A stretch of DNA of 64,000 nucleotides from assembly GCA_949126835.1 (NCBI GenBank), contig OX421501.1, positions 1,923,554 through 1,987,553 on the forward strand, in the 5' to 3' direction. Positions 27,905 to 38,344 of this stretch are shown one piece after another. Under the pieces are notes generated by a model that worked only from the letters and a program-made list of their open reading frames with translations, had not been told where the DNA came from and searched no databases. The first letter of the stretch is position 1. Each line of letters begins with the position of its first letter. The position numbers were made by a program, and so were the translations under genes. The stretch comes from Anisus vortex (lineage: Eukaryota > Mollusca > Gastropoda > Planorbidae).

Positions 27905-28887
27905 GGACTAATACAGGCAATTGAAGCACCATGCAAACAAGCAAGTAGTGCAGTTCAGCTCAATGGTTGTTTAGGGGACTTCTTCAAGTTGTCCATTGGA
28001 GTCCGACAAGGTCTCATCCTATCGCCATTGTTCAATATCTTCCTAGAAAAAACACTCGATGATAACCATCAATCCATCTCCATTGTTGAAAGACCCCTAT
28101 ACAATCTAAGCTTTGTAGATGATGACATGTTGGCCGGGAGTAGCAAAGAACTACAAGAGCTCACAGAAAAGCTTGAAGATATAGCAAAGACATACGGAAT
28201 AGCAATCAGCTCAGAAAAAAAGAAAAATAATGACCAGCACCTCAAATGCCAGAAGTGCAATCATCATAATGAACCAACAACAGCTAGAAGAAGTAAATAA
28301 TTTCAAATATCTAGGAGACGGAAAATGTTAGTCAGAAATTCGAGCAAAAATTGAGACAGCAATGTCTAGACTAAACAGTATCCTGACCAGCAAAAGCATT
28401 GGTCTCCCAACAAAGCTCAGACTTTACAGAGCCCTTGTAATATCAATTGTTCAGTAGGCCTATGGATATGAGACATGCACGCTGCTATCAGCAACTGAAA
28501 ACAAGCTGCATGCATTCGAAAATAAATGCATGTGAACCTGCGAATCTCCTACGTAGAACACAAGATTAATAAGCATGCGTGAGACAGAATATCCTCAATT
28601 GCGGCCCTCAATAAAAACATTATGGCAACAATCAAACGGCGCAAACTGGCATGGTTCGGTCATGTGTTGCGGCATAATGACTTGGCAAAAACAATCCGAC
28701 AACGAGGAAGGTCGGAGAGGCCGTCAGAGGAGATGCTGGTTCAACAACATAGAATATTGGACAGGGCTGCAGTTGACTCAACTATTTAAAAATCGCTCAA
28801 GTTAGGCGAAAGTGGATAAACTTGACTACTGAGGTGTCCATTCGCTCCCCCCAACGACCACAAAGGTCAAGGGATTGATGATGATTC
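27905..28887 (+). pseudogene. LINE reverse transcriptase relic with GAT tail
   Basis: Reads VQLNGCLGDFFKLSIGVRQG, then an FVDD box in place of the usual F/YADD, then LEEVNNFKYLG, SRLNSIL, KLRLYRALV and a GRQRRCWF motif near the end, with frameshifts and in-frame stops throughout. It ends in a short GATGATGAT tail, as do other LINE ends in the window. The 5' part is missing. No function expected. Confidence 0.85.
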
Positions 28888-29091
28888 ATATCTGTTCGTT
28901 TTCAAATGCGCTTTTTAATCAACCATGTTATTAAATTAAATCGAATAAGTAGTTCTAAGTTTTTAATTCTGTTCTAGAAATTAAATGTCAATATTATCCT
29001 CTTGTTTAGTTGTGTTAGGATGTTTGTTTCACCAAAGACGTGGACATTGACATTTTATTTGAAGGATGATTCTATTTCTAGTGCTATATAA

Positions 29092-29295
29092 CAGGTGTCA
29101 GCAACCTTTTGATAACAGTGTGCACCAAAGTAGCACTTGTAAGTCATTCCTCGTGCCAACAGCCTAAAAGTCATAGCCTACAGCTCTTTTCTTGTATAAG
29201 CGACTTGAATAGCCTTTTTGTGGTCCTCCGCGCGCTATTGAAAATCGCTCTGCGTGCCATAGTCTCGCACGCGTTCCGTAGGTTACCGATCAGTG
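29092..29295 (-). mobile_element. hAT-type MITE with 8-bp target duplication
   Basis: 204 bp, starting CAGGTGTCAGCAACC and ending GGTTACCGATCAGTG (imperfect inverted termini). CTATATAA flanks it on both sides (29084-29091 and 29296-29303), a perfect 8-bp duplication as expected of hAT. The interior, read on the minus strand, shares TGGCACGCAGAGCGATTTTC-like sequence with the elements at 49314 and 54091. Its subterminal CACACTGTTATCAAAA (minus strand) closely matches the 29-bp satellite monomer. Confidence 0.88.
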
Positions 29296-29354
29296 CTATA
29301 TAATATATTCGTATATTTATTAGTGAAAAATATAAGTAAAGTATATCTCTCAGT

Positions 29355-29887
29355 CAGACTGGGAAATCTACGGCCCGCGGGCCACATGTGGCCCGGCAAC
29401 TAATGTTATGCGGCTCTCGAGGCATATTAAAATTATAAAAATTCTTCGTTTTTATTTAGTTGAATTTTACAGATTTTCATGTACCATTATGGATGTTTTA
29501 ACATGTGTACAAATTTCAAGAAGTTACACATAGGCTATATTATCTAATTAGAAATCAACAATCAATTTAGTCGGTTTATGTTTAAATTATAGCATATGAT
29601 AGATAGTAGGCTATTAATTTATTGTAATAAAAAAATGCAATGTAAATTTTTCAAACTAATAAAAAAAGTGGTGTCCACATTATAAAATATGATTTATAAG
29701 TAATCCTGTATAAGATGAATAAAAAAGCAATAATTGTCTGAAATTCGATAAATAATTGATAGGTAATTGTACATTTTGGGATAGACTGCTGCTAACAAAG
29801 TGGACATAATATATATGCGGCCGGCATACCAATATTGGTTTACCTTTGACAATGCGGCCCTGTGCTCAAAAGGTTTGCCCACCCCTG
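29355..29887. mobile_element. Non-autonomous hAT element, GGCCCGCGGGCC family
   Basis: The left part CAGACTGGGAAAT...CGGCCCGCGGGCCAC and right end TGCGGCCCTGTGCTC...GTTTGCCCACCCCTG are typical of a widespread non-autonomous hAT group. Interior is AT-rich. A clean 8-bp duplication was not found, so the left border is approximate. Confidence 0.65.
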
Positions 29888-29944
29888 CCTTAGATAAGTA
29901 AAGTCTTTAAACCGTCCCGCATCGCGACCATTAATTAGAATTTT

Positions 29945-30415
29945 ACAGTATCAACACAAAGACTCCATCAGAGGTTAAGTCGATGTGCAAAAACTTGGAA
30001 AAAGCATTAACAATTGAAAAAGATGAAGGTTTGGATGAATCTGACATTGCTGCTGTACAACAGTGTTCTGAAATAAAAGCAATTTCTAATCATCTCCAAT
30101 CTCCATGACTCAGTATCAAACCCTGAAGAAATCCTAAACTACATTTACCAACAGGATCTTGAATATGAATTTCCTAACATTTGTGTAGCCCTTCGTTATT
30201 TTGCTTACGTTCCCACTTTCTGTACCTAGTACTGAACGAAGTTTTTCAAAACTTAAGCTAATTAAAACCTATCTGTGTAGTACAATGTGTCAGGAGAGAC
30301 TTGCGGGTCGGGCGACAATTTCTATTTAAAGTGAGATAGCCAGACAGTTATTAGACTCAAAAGCCCTCATACAAGAATTCGCTAAGCAGAAAGCAAGAAA
30401 AGGTTTTAATTTTTA
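29945..30415 (+). pseudogene. hAT transposase relic (ZMYM1-like dimerisation domain)
   Basis: The frame reads LEKALTIEKDEGLDESD, a stop, then PEEILNYIYQ, LRYFAYVPTF and ERSFSKLKLIKTYL followed by CQERLAGRATISIE and EIARQLLDSKALIQEFAKQK. This is the C-terminal hAT dimerisation domain seen in ZMYM1-like transposases. It carries a stop near the beginning and lacks the catalytic N-terminal part. Confidence 0.85.
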
Positions 30416-30839
30416 GGAGTATAAATAATGGTAATGAGTATTTAAAAGTGACTGATGGAGAAAACAATAATCCAATAGCAAACAATATTAATTAGTCTTT
30501 GTGTATTTCTTTAAGTGTTATAAAAACATAATACAATATCTATAATCTTACTGTGAGTTTTGGTTTGTTATGAAGAGAACTGTACGTAATGCAGGTATAA
30601 AACCTATAAACCCATTGTTTTATATCTAATGTAAAATTGTGTGTTATGTAACTTTTCTAATAATAATTTAGATTTCTAATTATTAATCTATAATGCAAAG
30701 CCATTGTTACTTTTCATTCAACTGTTTCATTTAATTTTCACAGTCATCAGTCAAAGGTTATAAAATAAAATTCTTTGTTGAGCTATAACAATTATATTAA
30801 CAAAAACACATTTTTGAAGTTCCATAACCGGCAGACCCC

Positions 30840-30911
30840 GACGAAGGCACTTTAATGAGGGCGCAGAATTTGTTTTCGCCTAGGGCTTCAAAAACCCTAG
30901 AGCCGGCCCTG
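30840..30911 (+). mobile_element. 3' terminus of the ZMYM1-like hAT element
   Basis: GGGCGCAGAATTTG...TTCGCCTAGGGCTTC...AACCCTAGAGCCGGCCCTG. The final AGCCGGCCCTG is a known end of this hAT group, so the relic at 29945-30415 probably belongs to the same copy. A matching CAGGGCCGGCT start was not found. Confidence 0.65.
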
Positions 30912-31189
30912 CATTGAACCCAAAATGTGAGGCCTTTTTAAGACTTGTCAATAACTAGGCCTACCACATAATAGCTAACATATTTTATGTAGACGTTTTA
31001 ACATAAAAAAGACTAAAGTAACTCAAACCATTTTATCATATTTTAATTTATTTCTGAAAGACAAAGTTTAAATAATGTCTTTTGAGATAGAAATATTTTT
31101 TTTTAAAAATTGCCAATAAATATTAGCTTTCTAGTAGGTGAGTTTTGTATTGAAAAAAAGGAACAAGCTAAATAGTCTAGAGCCTAAAC
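30912..31189. other. No feature recognised
   Basis: AT-rich, no coding or repeat signal recognised. Confidence 0.5.
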
Positions 31190-31950
31190 ACAAACAAACT
31201 AGATTAGAATAATAAAAACTGTTAACTGGCTTGTAAAAAAACTTTAAAAAAATAGTTAAATATCAATATAGCCTTACTAGGCTATCACCTAGATAGCATC
31301 TAAATAAACAAATAAACGAAACAGCTTAAAGTTATAGCTATAAAAAAAATACATAGGCCAACATAGAAACAAGTTCGCTAGTTAAAAAAAAATCAAATAA
31401 CTAAAATAGAGCACTTAAAAACCATCAAACGAGATTAAATTAAAATAATTTAGCTTAGAACTTAGAACAAAGAAAGCAGCTAAATAAATTTGAATATTAA
31501 GAACAAAAGAATGAACTAAATTTAAATTAAAAAAATTAGCTAAACGGTAAAGAACATAAAAAAAACTACTTACTAGCTTAGAATAAAGATTCAATCTAAC
31601 TAACTTATAACTTATATAGGACTACAAAACTGTCTTAGAACATAAATACGAAATAACTAAGTTAGAACATAGATAGTCTTAAGATGTATTTATAGCTTAA
31701 AACATAAGATAGCTTAGAAAATATACAGGACTACGAGTCAATTAGCTTAAAACATAGAAGAGCCTTCGAGCCAACAAGCTTAAAACATAGAAGCGCCTAC
31801 GAGCCTACTAGCTTAAAATATAGAAGCGCCTGCGAGTCAACTAGTTTAAAACATAGAAGTGCCTACGAGCCAACAAGCTTAAGACATAGAAGAGCCTACG
31901 AGCATACTAGCTTACAACATAGAAGCGCCTACGAGCCAACTAGCCTAGAA
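31190..31950 (+). repeat. Degenerate minisatellite, about 33-bp unit
   Basis: The clearest part, 31733-31950, holds six to seven copies of a 33-bp unit built on AGCTTAAAACATAGAAG and CGCCTACGAGCC. The sequence to its left is full of decayed AACTAGCTTAGAACATA words, suggesting an older array that has lost register. Confidence 0.75.
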
Positions 31951-32152
31951 CAGAGATGGGCCCAAGTGCTTACTATTGATATAAGAACATAGAATCTACC
32001 TATATAGCTTAGCGCATAGATAAGCAAATACATATTCACTTTTACAAACATGTCATCTAGAAACAAACACTTCTGTACATAACTAGGCCCACTATTAGTA
32101 CCTAAACACACCCATTCATATACATACAAACACACATTTAAAAACAATTGAC

Positions 32153-32153
<1 letters not shown>

Positions 32154-32194
<41 letters not shown>
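32154..32194 (+). repeat. Poly(A) tract, 41 bp
   Basis: 41 consecutive A. May be the tail of a retroposed copy, but no body was recognised next to it. Confidence 0.95.
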
Positions 32195-32195
<1 letters not shown>

Positions 32196-32219
32196 AACCT
32201 TCACGAAGTTTAAAATATA

Positions 32220-32400
32220 CAAATACAAACATACAGTCACACACACATTTAATACAAACACACAGAGTAACACACATTTATTACAAACACACATAGTCAC
32301 ACACATTTTATACAAACACACACATTTAATACAAACACACAGAGTAACACACATTTTATACAAACACACACAGTTAATACAAACACTGCACGCAGAGAAA
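32220..32400 (+). repeat. ACACACA-rich minisatellite
   Basis: Imperfect copies of about 24-32 bp containing ACACACATTT, ATACAAACACACA and GAGTAAC. Cys/Val-rich minus-strand frames across it come from the repeat. Confidence 0.8.
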
Positions 32401-33118
32401 TATTTTGTAAGTAACTGAACACTTATTTATGTTTAACACAAATATTGGCCATCTTCATTCTAACACAATTGCAACAATAATAATATAACACACTGTCACA
32501 TGATGTAATGTCTCTATCACATACACATCACATACAGTTTACACCTTCACCAAAGTACAATCATAAATACAAACATCACATACACCAGACAAACGGTTTA
32601 CAGACAAACACACAATTACACCGAAAAGTCCAAATACATTTATAAACATTCACACAAACAATTTCCTACGACAAGTCCAAACATTTAAAAATAACATTCA
32701 CAATCAACAATTTAATCAAAGAAAATAAATAAAAGGCGGGGTGGTAGTAATGTTAGAGATCAAAACTGTTAACTTGATGCAACTGGTTCGAAGACTGGCG
32801 CCCAAAATGAGGTTTGGCCAAAATAAAATCACAAAAGAAAAGAATGTAAAATATATTGCAAACAAAATACTTCACAAATACATAATAACTTACACAAGCT
32901 TTCACACACTGACTCACAAGATTACAGATTTGACGGTACACACAATAACAATCATATTACACACTTGTTTTTAAAATGATTACAGCGAAAAGTACACACA
33001 CACATTCGCAAGCCGATACACAGCAGCACACATTCAAAGTATAAAACATCACAGAACACACACAACCTGCAGTCCTCCAATTTTACGCTAGACAAATCCA
33101 AATGTTCATTTCTATTAC
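32401..33118. other. CA-rich, AT-rich stretch; probable 3' flank of the EGF gene
   Basis: Scattered CACACA and ACAAAC words, no clear unit. If exon 20 is the last exon, the 3' untranslated region should lie here on the minus strand. I could not pick a convincing polyadenylation signal. Confidence 0.4.
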
Positions 33119-33324
33119 TTATATTAAAGACATTCTAACAATGAGGAAGCTAATACTATAATATGTGCGATCTATTGAATACAATCTCTCCGCAGCACTT
33201 GTAGATCTTAGAACGCTTATAAAATCTCTTTGAAGACATTGGCCGTTATAATCACATTCTCCTTGAGAACATTTGGATGGGCAGCGTTCTTTACAAGAGA
33301 ATCCATAATGTGGAGGGGAACATT
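33119..33324 (-). CDS. Exon 20: EGF-like module, possible last exon
   Basis: Acceptor CTCTACAG|AATGTTCC. Reads ECSPPHYGFSCKERCPSKC, then SQGECDYNGQCLQ, after which the expected closing Cys is missing and the frame runs with a moderately hydrophobic tail to a TAA at 33119-33121. It may be the terminal exon, or there may be a donor soon after CLQ with more exons outside what I recognise. Confidence 0.55.
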
Positions 33325-33409
33325 CTGTAGAGATAACAATAACTACTCTTTGAGAATAAAGGTGAATGTTAATATAAGAAGTAAGTAAAGTGAGGTACCA
33401 AATTTATTA

Positions 33410-33505
33410 TACGACCGGTGAAACAGCGTTCACCAGTTTCAGCGACTACGGCATACTAGGGGATGGCCAGCCGCCTTTAGTTTACCCGAACTAATGTCAG
33501 GTACG
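33410..33505 (-). mobile_element. tRNA-SINE fragment (body only)
   Basis: CCGGTGAAACAGCGTTCACC, then ACGGCATACTAGGGGATGG and AACTAATGTCAGGTAC match the body of the SINE family seen at 34171 and 45545. The tRNA-like head is absent. Confidence 0.65.
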
Positions 33506-33530
33506 ACACCATAAACAATACCGACCTCTG

Positions 33531-33752
33531 GCAAAGAACCTGCCAACGCCCTATAGAAGAGGATATCAGAAGAAGAAGATGGGGTTGGATAGGGCACACC
33601 CTGCGCAAGCCGCCAACCAACATCACCAGAAGGGCACTCAAGTGGAACCCGCAAGGCAAGCGGAAAGGGGCCGCCCAAGGAATACCTGGCGACGCGACCT
33701 TGAGGTAGACACAGAAAAGATGGAGTACAGCTGGGCTCAATTGTGCAATGAT
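33531..33752 (+). pseudogene. LINE ORF2 C-terminal relic
   Basis: Reads [15 protein letters not shown], then [19 protein letters not shown] and [14 protein letters not shown], a highly characteristic end of a widespread non-LTR reverse transcriptase. It runs into a GATGAT tail that has become part of the next tandem repeat. It sits in the last intron of the EGF gene. Confidence 0.85.
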
Positions 33753-34010
33753 GATGATGATGATGAATGTCAGGTACCCATACCCCAGCTGGGGTGACGG
33801 GCAATGATGATGATGATGATGATGAATGTCAGGTACCCATACCCCAGCTGGGGTGACGGGCAATGATGATGATGATGATGAATGTCAGGTACCCATACCC
33901 CAGCTGGGGTGACGGGCAATGATGATGATGATGATGAATGTCAGGTACCCATACCCCAGCTGGGGTGACGGGCAATGATGATGATGATGATGAATGTCAG
34001 GTACCCTTCA
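33750..34010 (+). repeat. Minisatellite of about 56-59 bp built from a LINE tail and SINE sequence, 4-5 copies
   Basis: Each unit is (GAT)n followed by GAATGTCAGGTACCCATACC, the palindrome CCCCAGCTGGGG and TGACGGGCAAT. GAT runs differ in length, so units are not identical. The TGTCAGGTACCCAT part matches the SINE body next to it, so the unit spans a LINE/SINE junction. The His-rich minus-strand frames are artefacts. Confidence 0.9.
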
Positions 34011-34135
34011 AAGCTGAATAGACTCAAGGGCAACCTCGAGTCCGGGAAAAAAATCCTCTCCTTCACCAAGATTCGAACTCAGGATCCTCTGTACGCCAGT
34101 CGAACGCGCTGCCGTCAGCATTCGTGTCCCATGGT
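34005..34135 (-). mobile_element. tRNA-derived SINE, partial
   Basis: Minus-strand copy ending in the tRNA-like head: GATTCGAACTC (reverse complement of a pol III B box), then CGCCAGTCGAACGCGCTGCC. The body is cut at the preceding minisatellite. Confidence 0.7.
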
Positions 34136-34170
34136 ATCTAAAAAAAAAAAGTATCCCGTCGGACATAGGG

Positions 34171-34388
34171 CCGGTGAAGCAGTGTTCACCAGTTTCCGTG
34201 GCCACAGCATGCTAGGGGATGGTGTGGCCAGCACTATGCACTATCGCCTTTACTTTACCCCAACTAAGATCAGGTACCCATCAGAGCTGGCTAGACTCAG
34301 AGACACCCTCCAGACCGGGGAAACAATCCTAGCCTGCACCAGGATTTGAACCCGGGACCTTTGGTACGCCAGTCGAACGCCGGCCAAA
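34171..34388 (-). mobile_element. tRNA-derived SINE
   Basis: Full-looking copy on the minus strand: tRNA-like head with B-box complement GGATTTGAACCC at 34342-34353 and TACGCCAGTCGAACG, then the body with CAGAGCTGG, GGTGTGGCC and GTGTTCACCAGTTTCCGTGG. It lies in the intron between exons 19 and 20. Confidence 0.8.
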
Positions 34389-34921
34389 GTGTGTCATGGT
34401 ATGTTATTCTACTTATCATAAATTAAATTGTTTGATTACGTAATAAAACACAATACCTAAATCAAATTGTTATAATTACTTTGGCAATAGATATAACTAC
34501 TATAACTAATAATAAAAGAATTACGTTTCTGATATGATCGTTAGAAATGAAATTATATAGAATACCAATATCTGCATATTTTTTTTATTTCAGTTAAAAT
34601 TACTAACGCATTAAAATTTCATAAAAGAACACAAATAAATTATTAATAATTTTTTTTTTATCTTCGTGTTTTTAATAGTTTTTTATAATGAAAATGGCAA
34701 AAGTTATAACCAGACAAAAGAAAAAAACAATAGTTTGAAATATTTTTTGTTTAAATTCGCAAATCATTTATTAGGCTACACATAACCTGAAATTATTTTT
34801 TTAGTGAGTGAAATGGTTGCACTAAATGAAATGCTTAAGATACAAACTATTCTATGCCATACCACCAAATATCTCTATTTCAGAAAACAATGAAAGAATA
34901 ATAAATGATACAAACGTATAC

Positions 34922-35113
34922 CTCCAAATATCTCTATTTCACAGATGTCAACACTTCCTTCAATCAGTTCTATTTCTAGGGCATTGACCTTGTCCTCAGA
35001 TTGCAACATTAAGGTTGAATATCTGTTTCCCAAAATATTCACATTTCTGCTTGTATTTGTATTAGATGACTTCCATGTCACCTTAATGACTGCCTCATCT
35101 TTATTTGTGACAT
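34922..35113 (-). CDS. Exon 19: A-type domain, second half
   Basis: 192 bp, phase 1-1, acceptor TTTTTACAG|ATGTCAC, donor TTTGGAG|GTATAC. Reads DVTNKDEAVIKVTWKSSN, then ends GSVDICEIEIFGG. The acceptor and first bases of the exon are the source or target of a 24-bp tandem repeat lying directly upstream. Confidence 0.8.
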
Positions 35114-35250
35114 CTGTAAAAAAAGAATATTTGTGACATGTGTAAAATTAATATTTGTGACATCTGTAAAATTAATATTTGTGACATCTGTAAAATTAAT
35201 ATTTGTGACATCTGTAAAATTAATATTTGTGACACATGTAAAATAAATTG
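35113..35250 (-). repeat. 24-bp minisatellite carrying copies of a 3' splice site
   Basis: Read on the minus strand, the unit is ATGTCACAAATATTAATTTTACAG without its last few bases varying; about five copies lie directly upstream of exon 19. Most units end TTTTACAG|ATGTCAC, the same as the real acceptor. The unit nearest the exon is 26 bp to the acceptor and the next boundary reads ACACATG without an AG. Confidence 0.88.
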
Positions 35251-35420
35251 AGTCGCTACTTATTAACAAAGAAATACAATGCAATTTTTTTCAATGTACG
35301 AGACATTGTAAAATTTTAAAGCTTACTGTACATACTGTGTATGTGTATTTCTTTGGGAAATAATATAGCTTTAGCTAAAATACCAAAGACAATAATAAGA
35401 CCGCTTGCTCTAGTTTTAGA

Positions 35421-35690
35421 GCTTATATTCTTTTTTTAACGTGTGCTACCAATAAAGTTGTCTTAAATGACTTCTACCCTCCTACGATTGCATTAAAATT
35501 TCTGCTGTATACAACTTTAGATTTTAATCTTAATTTTCCATTGCGAAAATCATGGCAAATTACTAAACCGGAAGTCTAGAGGACGAAAGGTGACCGGAAA
35601 TTCCGTAACTAATTTGAAGTATTTCAAGTTATCAAATAGCGAAAATAGCAAAGCAAGCCTTCCATCTTTTTATAGTCTTTGTAAATGTGT
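35421..35690. repeat. Intronic repeat shared with 46740-47015
   Basis: Shares long matching blocks with 46740-47015, such as CTCCTACGATTGCATTAAA, GTATACAACTTT, GGAAGTCTAGAGGAC and AGTTATCAAATAGC. It lies just downstream (minus sense) of exon 18, while the other copy lies just downstream of exon 8. It is either a relic of domain duplication or a dispersed element. Confidence 0.85.
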
Positions 35691-35783
35691 CTTGATAGCC
35701 TTTACAAAGTAATACATTTTTGGCCTTTCATGTTTATGCAACATTAACGATTTTAATCAGTGTGAAGTTACAAAACATATTAC

Positions 35784-35972
35784 CAGGAAATATGACTACA
35801 CTTGATATGAAAACAAAACTTTCAAATGGAAAACGTATAACAGGGTTCAGCTTTGTGACGATACAATTCTGGCTGCTCACAACTCCATCTGTAAGTGATG
35901 TAATCATTTCTTTCATAGCTGAGTTTTCTTTGACTTCTGGCGACATGGCCAACTCAATGGCCAAGTTACGAT
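35784..35972 (-). CDS. Exon 18: A-type domain, first half
   Basis: 189 bp, phase 1-1, acceptor CATTCTAG|ATCGTAAC, donor TTTCCTG|GTAATA. Reads DRNLAIELAMSPEVKENSAM, then TSLTDGVVSSQNC. The NLA...LTDG...C pattern is the clearest F5-8/fucolectin-type signature of the gene. Confidence 0.78.
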
Positions 35973-36151
35973 CTAGAATGAAAAGATTATCAGTAAAGAT
36001 CATGCAAGAGGCTAAAAGAAATACTGTATCAGCACTAGATCTATTTTTTGAAAATGTCATAAATGATTCATATATTTTACATGCATTTTATAATTTAATT
36101 TCATAAAACGAACACATAAATCAAATTTCAATATTAATATGTAAGTACTAA

Positions 36152-36335
36152 TGGTGGACAGTGGCCAAGCGGCTGCACGTTCAGCTGGTGTATCAAGGGG
36201 TCTGGGTTCAAAATCGGGTAAAGGTTAGGATTATTCCTCCAGGACTGCAGGTTGTCCCTGAGTCTACCCAGCTCTGTTGGTTACCTGACTTTGGTTGAGG
36301 CATTGTACCTATTTATTTGTAAATAGCGCAGATTG
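36152..36335 (+). mobile_element. tRNA-derived SINE, diverged plus-strand copy
   Basis: GGTGGACAGTGGCCAAGCGG with a B-box-like GGGTTCAAAATC, followed by CCCTGAGTCTACCCAGCTCTG of the SINE body. The tail is lost or diverged. A further SINE-like piece (GCACTGTGCTGGCCACAC, GTGAACGCTAGG) lies near 36595-36665. Confidence 0.65.
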
Positions 36336-36744
36336 TAAAAAGGAAAAGTTTTAAAGATGGGCGTGTCCCTTCTTGTTATATTAACCAGTTTGTAGAATTA
36401 TTTTCTCACTTGCAGTCAATTCCAGACAAACATATGTCGATGTTTTAATTTTACATGTTTTGTTTTTGTGTAGAGTGTGTTGGTAATGGAAGGTTGAGAG
36501 GGGAGTCAGGTATGTATGTGGTTGGTTATCTTATGGGCACTTTAGTAGGAAGCGGTCTACCGATTTATCTATGTGGGAAAAAAAGTAAAGAAGATCGGGC
36601 ACTGTGCTGGCCACACAAACCTCTAGTATGCCTTGTCCTCAGAAAATGGTGAACGCTAGGCTACTTCATCGGCCCTATGATAAACTTTGTCTGACAGTTA
36701 CTTCACTTACTTATTTTCTAATGACAATTTTATTTTATCCTCAC

Positions 36745-36936
36745 CTCCACTAACAGACATTGAGCATAAAGAACCGGTTCCTGACCAAGTTATGGCCAAC
36801 TCATTCAGTTGAACCCTCATCATGAGATCGATCTGAAATACATGGCTCTTTATCACCTTAGTTCGGATTTGGTCCTCCATGAATGTTTTCTTAGAATCAC
36901 CAGTTTTTGTAATCACAATAAAATTACTTATATCAG
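36745..36936 (-). CDS. Exon 17: B-type domain, second half
   Basis: 192 bp, phase 1-1, acceptor TTCACAG|CTGATA, donor AGTGGAG|GTGAGG. Reads ADISNFIVITKTGDSKKTF and ends TGSLCSMSVSGG. Confidence 0.74.
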
Positions 36937-37486
36937 CTGTGAATAGAAAAAAAAATAAGTTGATTAATAATATGTTATTGAAAAGGAATTATTTTTTTTT
37001 ACGGAAACAACCATTTGTTATTGTCATAAGCAAATGCATTGCATTTTTTTCTGAGGGGGGATTAAAAAATTCAGTTTGGGACATTCTAACAAGATCAATA
37101 TACTAGGTTAATGCTGATTATATATATGTATAAGGAAACAGCTTTTGATGGAAACAATTATACAATAAAGCCCAATCCTTTCTTGAAGAGATTTTGTCTC
37201 AAGTGTCTCACTTCTCTCTCAGTTCACTAATAAGTTTCACAATTGGCAGCTAATGGCCTTGGCCAATCTTCACCACGCTGTGTCACTTTATTATAATGTG
37301 TTTCAAAGTTTTTAAAATACCGATTTCAGCTGATTAGATTCTCATATGAATTTTAATTTCTTCAATTCAAATGATTTGTTCTCTCATGTCAATAAGAAAA
37401 TGTTAATCTAAAATAATGTAACGTATTTAACACAATAGCAGTACACACACAAACACACACACATATATATATGCAAGCTAAATTGT

Positions 37487-37680
37487 CCGGCGTTGCCCGG
37501 GTGAAAAACAAATAGGCCTGTATAAGGTACAGATGAAAAATGTAAAAACTATAATAAACAGAAATCTATAAATATAATGATTAATAATCTTAGGAAAGTA
37601 ACTTAATAAAAAAATGTGTAGAAAGAAACGTTATAGACTAACTGGGTATCGAACCCTGGTCACCCGCATTGCAGTTTGAA
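37487..37680. mobile_element. Possible SINE or small repeat with TCCGGCGTTGCCCGGG
   Basis: TTGTCCGGCGTTGCCCGGGT at the left and a tRNA-like TATCGAACCCTGGTCACCCG at the right. Both words are familiar from dispersed animal repeats, but ends and target duplication were not seen. Confidence 0.4.
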
Positions 37681-37988
37681 ACATTATGCACAAACGACAA
37701 GTATAATATGAAACAATAAGGTCACGTGTCTTTAAATAAACTAATATGATTGTTTGAACACACACACAGACTAATTTATATATCTATAAATATATAAATA
37801 GATATATTTCATTATTGTTAAAAACTAGTTATTAAATTAGGGTTTACAGGGCTGTCGATGTATGTGTATGTCGTTACTGCTCTTGTGTTAAATTTATTAG
37901 ATCATCAATGGGTAAACATTTCCATACCAAAAGATAAGTACAAAGAAATTAACACCAGACAAACGTGAAATCCAAGTGTAATATGTAC

Positions 37989-38138
37989 CTCCTTCTTTGA
38001 AAGTTAAGACGACGAATGAAAACATGATTGCTGTCTCCCATACTGCAGTGGCCTGGGATTTATCTTTAGTTAGGCAGGTGTCTATGTTATTGTCATTCAA
38101 AGATGCATCGTTCATTTTGGCCACGACACTTTGATCTT
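37989..38138 (-). CDS. Exon 16: B-type domain, first half
   Basis: 150 bp, phase 1-1, acceptor GTGAACAG|AAGATC, donor GAAGGAG|GTACAT. Reads EDQSVVAKMNDASLNDNN, then IDTCLTKDKSQATAVWETA and ends VVLTFKEGG. Confidence 0.7.
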
Positions 38139-38344
38139 CTGTTCACATATACAAATTTGATTTATAGAACACAATCGTTTTTTTTTTTCAAATCAAAGTT
38201 ACATGGAAATAATTCATATTGAATTTTATTTTTATCGTTTCCGAATGACAATAAAATTATCTTAGTTTCACATATCAATTTTATAGCAATTCTTTTTCTT
38301 CGTTCTTAAAAGTTATGATTTGGAGGATTCAATCCAATACTTGT

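Noticed and set aside
31929..32369. 146-codon minus-strand ORF with poly-Phe
   Set aside because: Made of the poly(A) tract and CA-rich repeat.
33439..33863. His-rich ORFs of 121 and 128 codons
   Set aside because: His runs are the antisense of GAT repeats in a minisatellite.
34330..34388. tRNA gene
   Set aside because: The B-box-containing sequence is the head of a SINE with the same body as several other copies; no full cloverleaf. The same holds at 45740, 47490 and 52375.
35720..36106. 128-codon plus-strand ORF
   Set aside because: It is the antisense shadow of exon 18, which has splice borders and domain similarity on the minus strand.
36455..36652. 65-codon plus-strand ORF
   Set aside because: Falls partly on SINE-like sequence and has no similarity or splice context.
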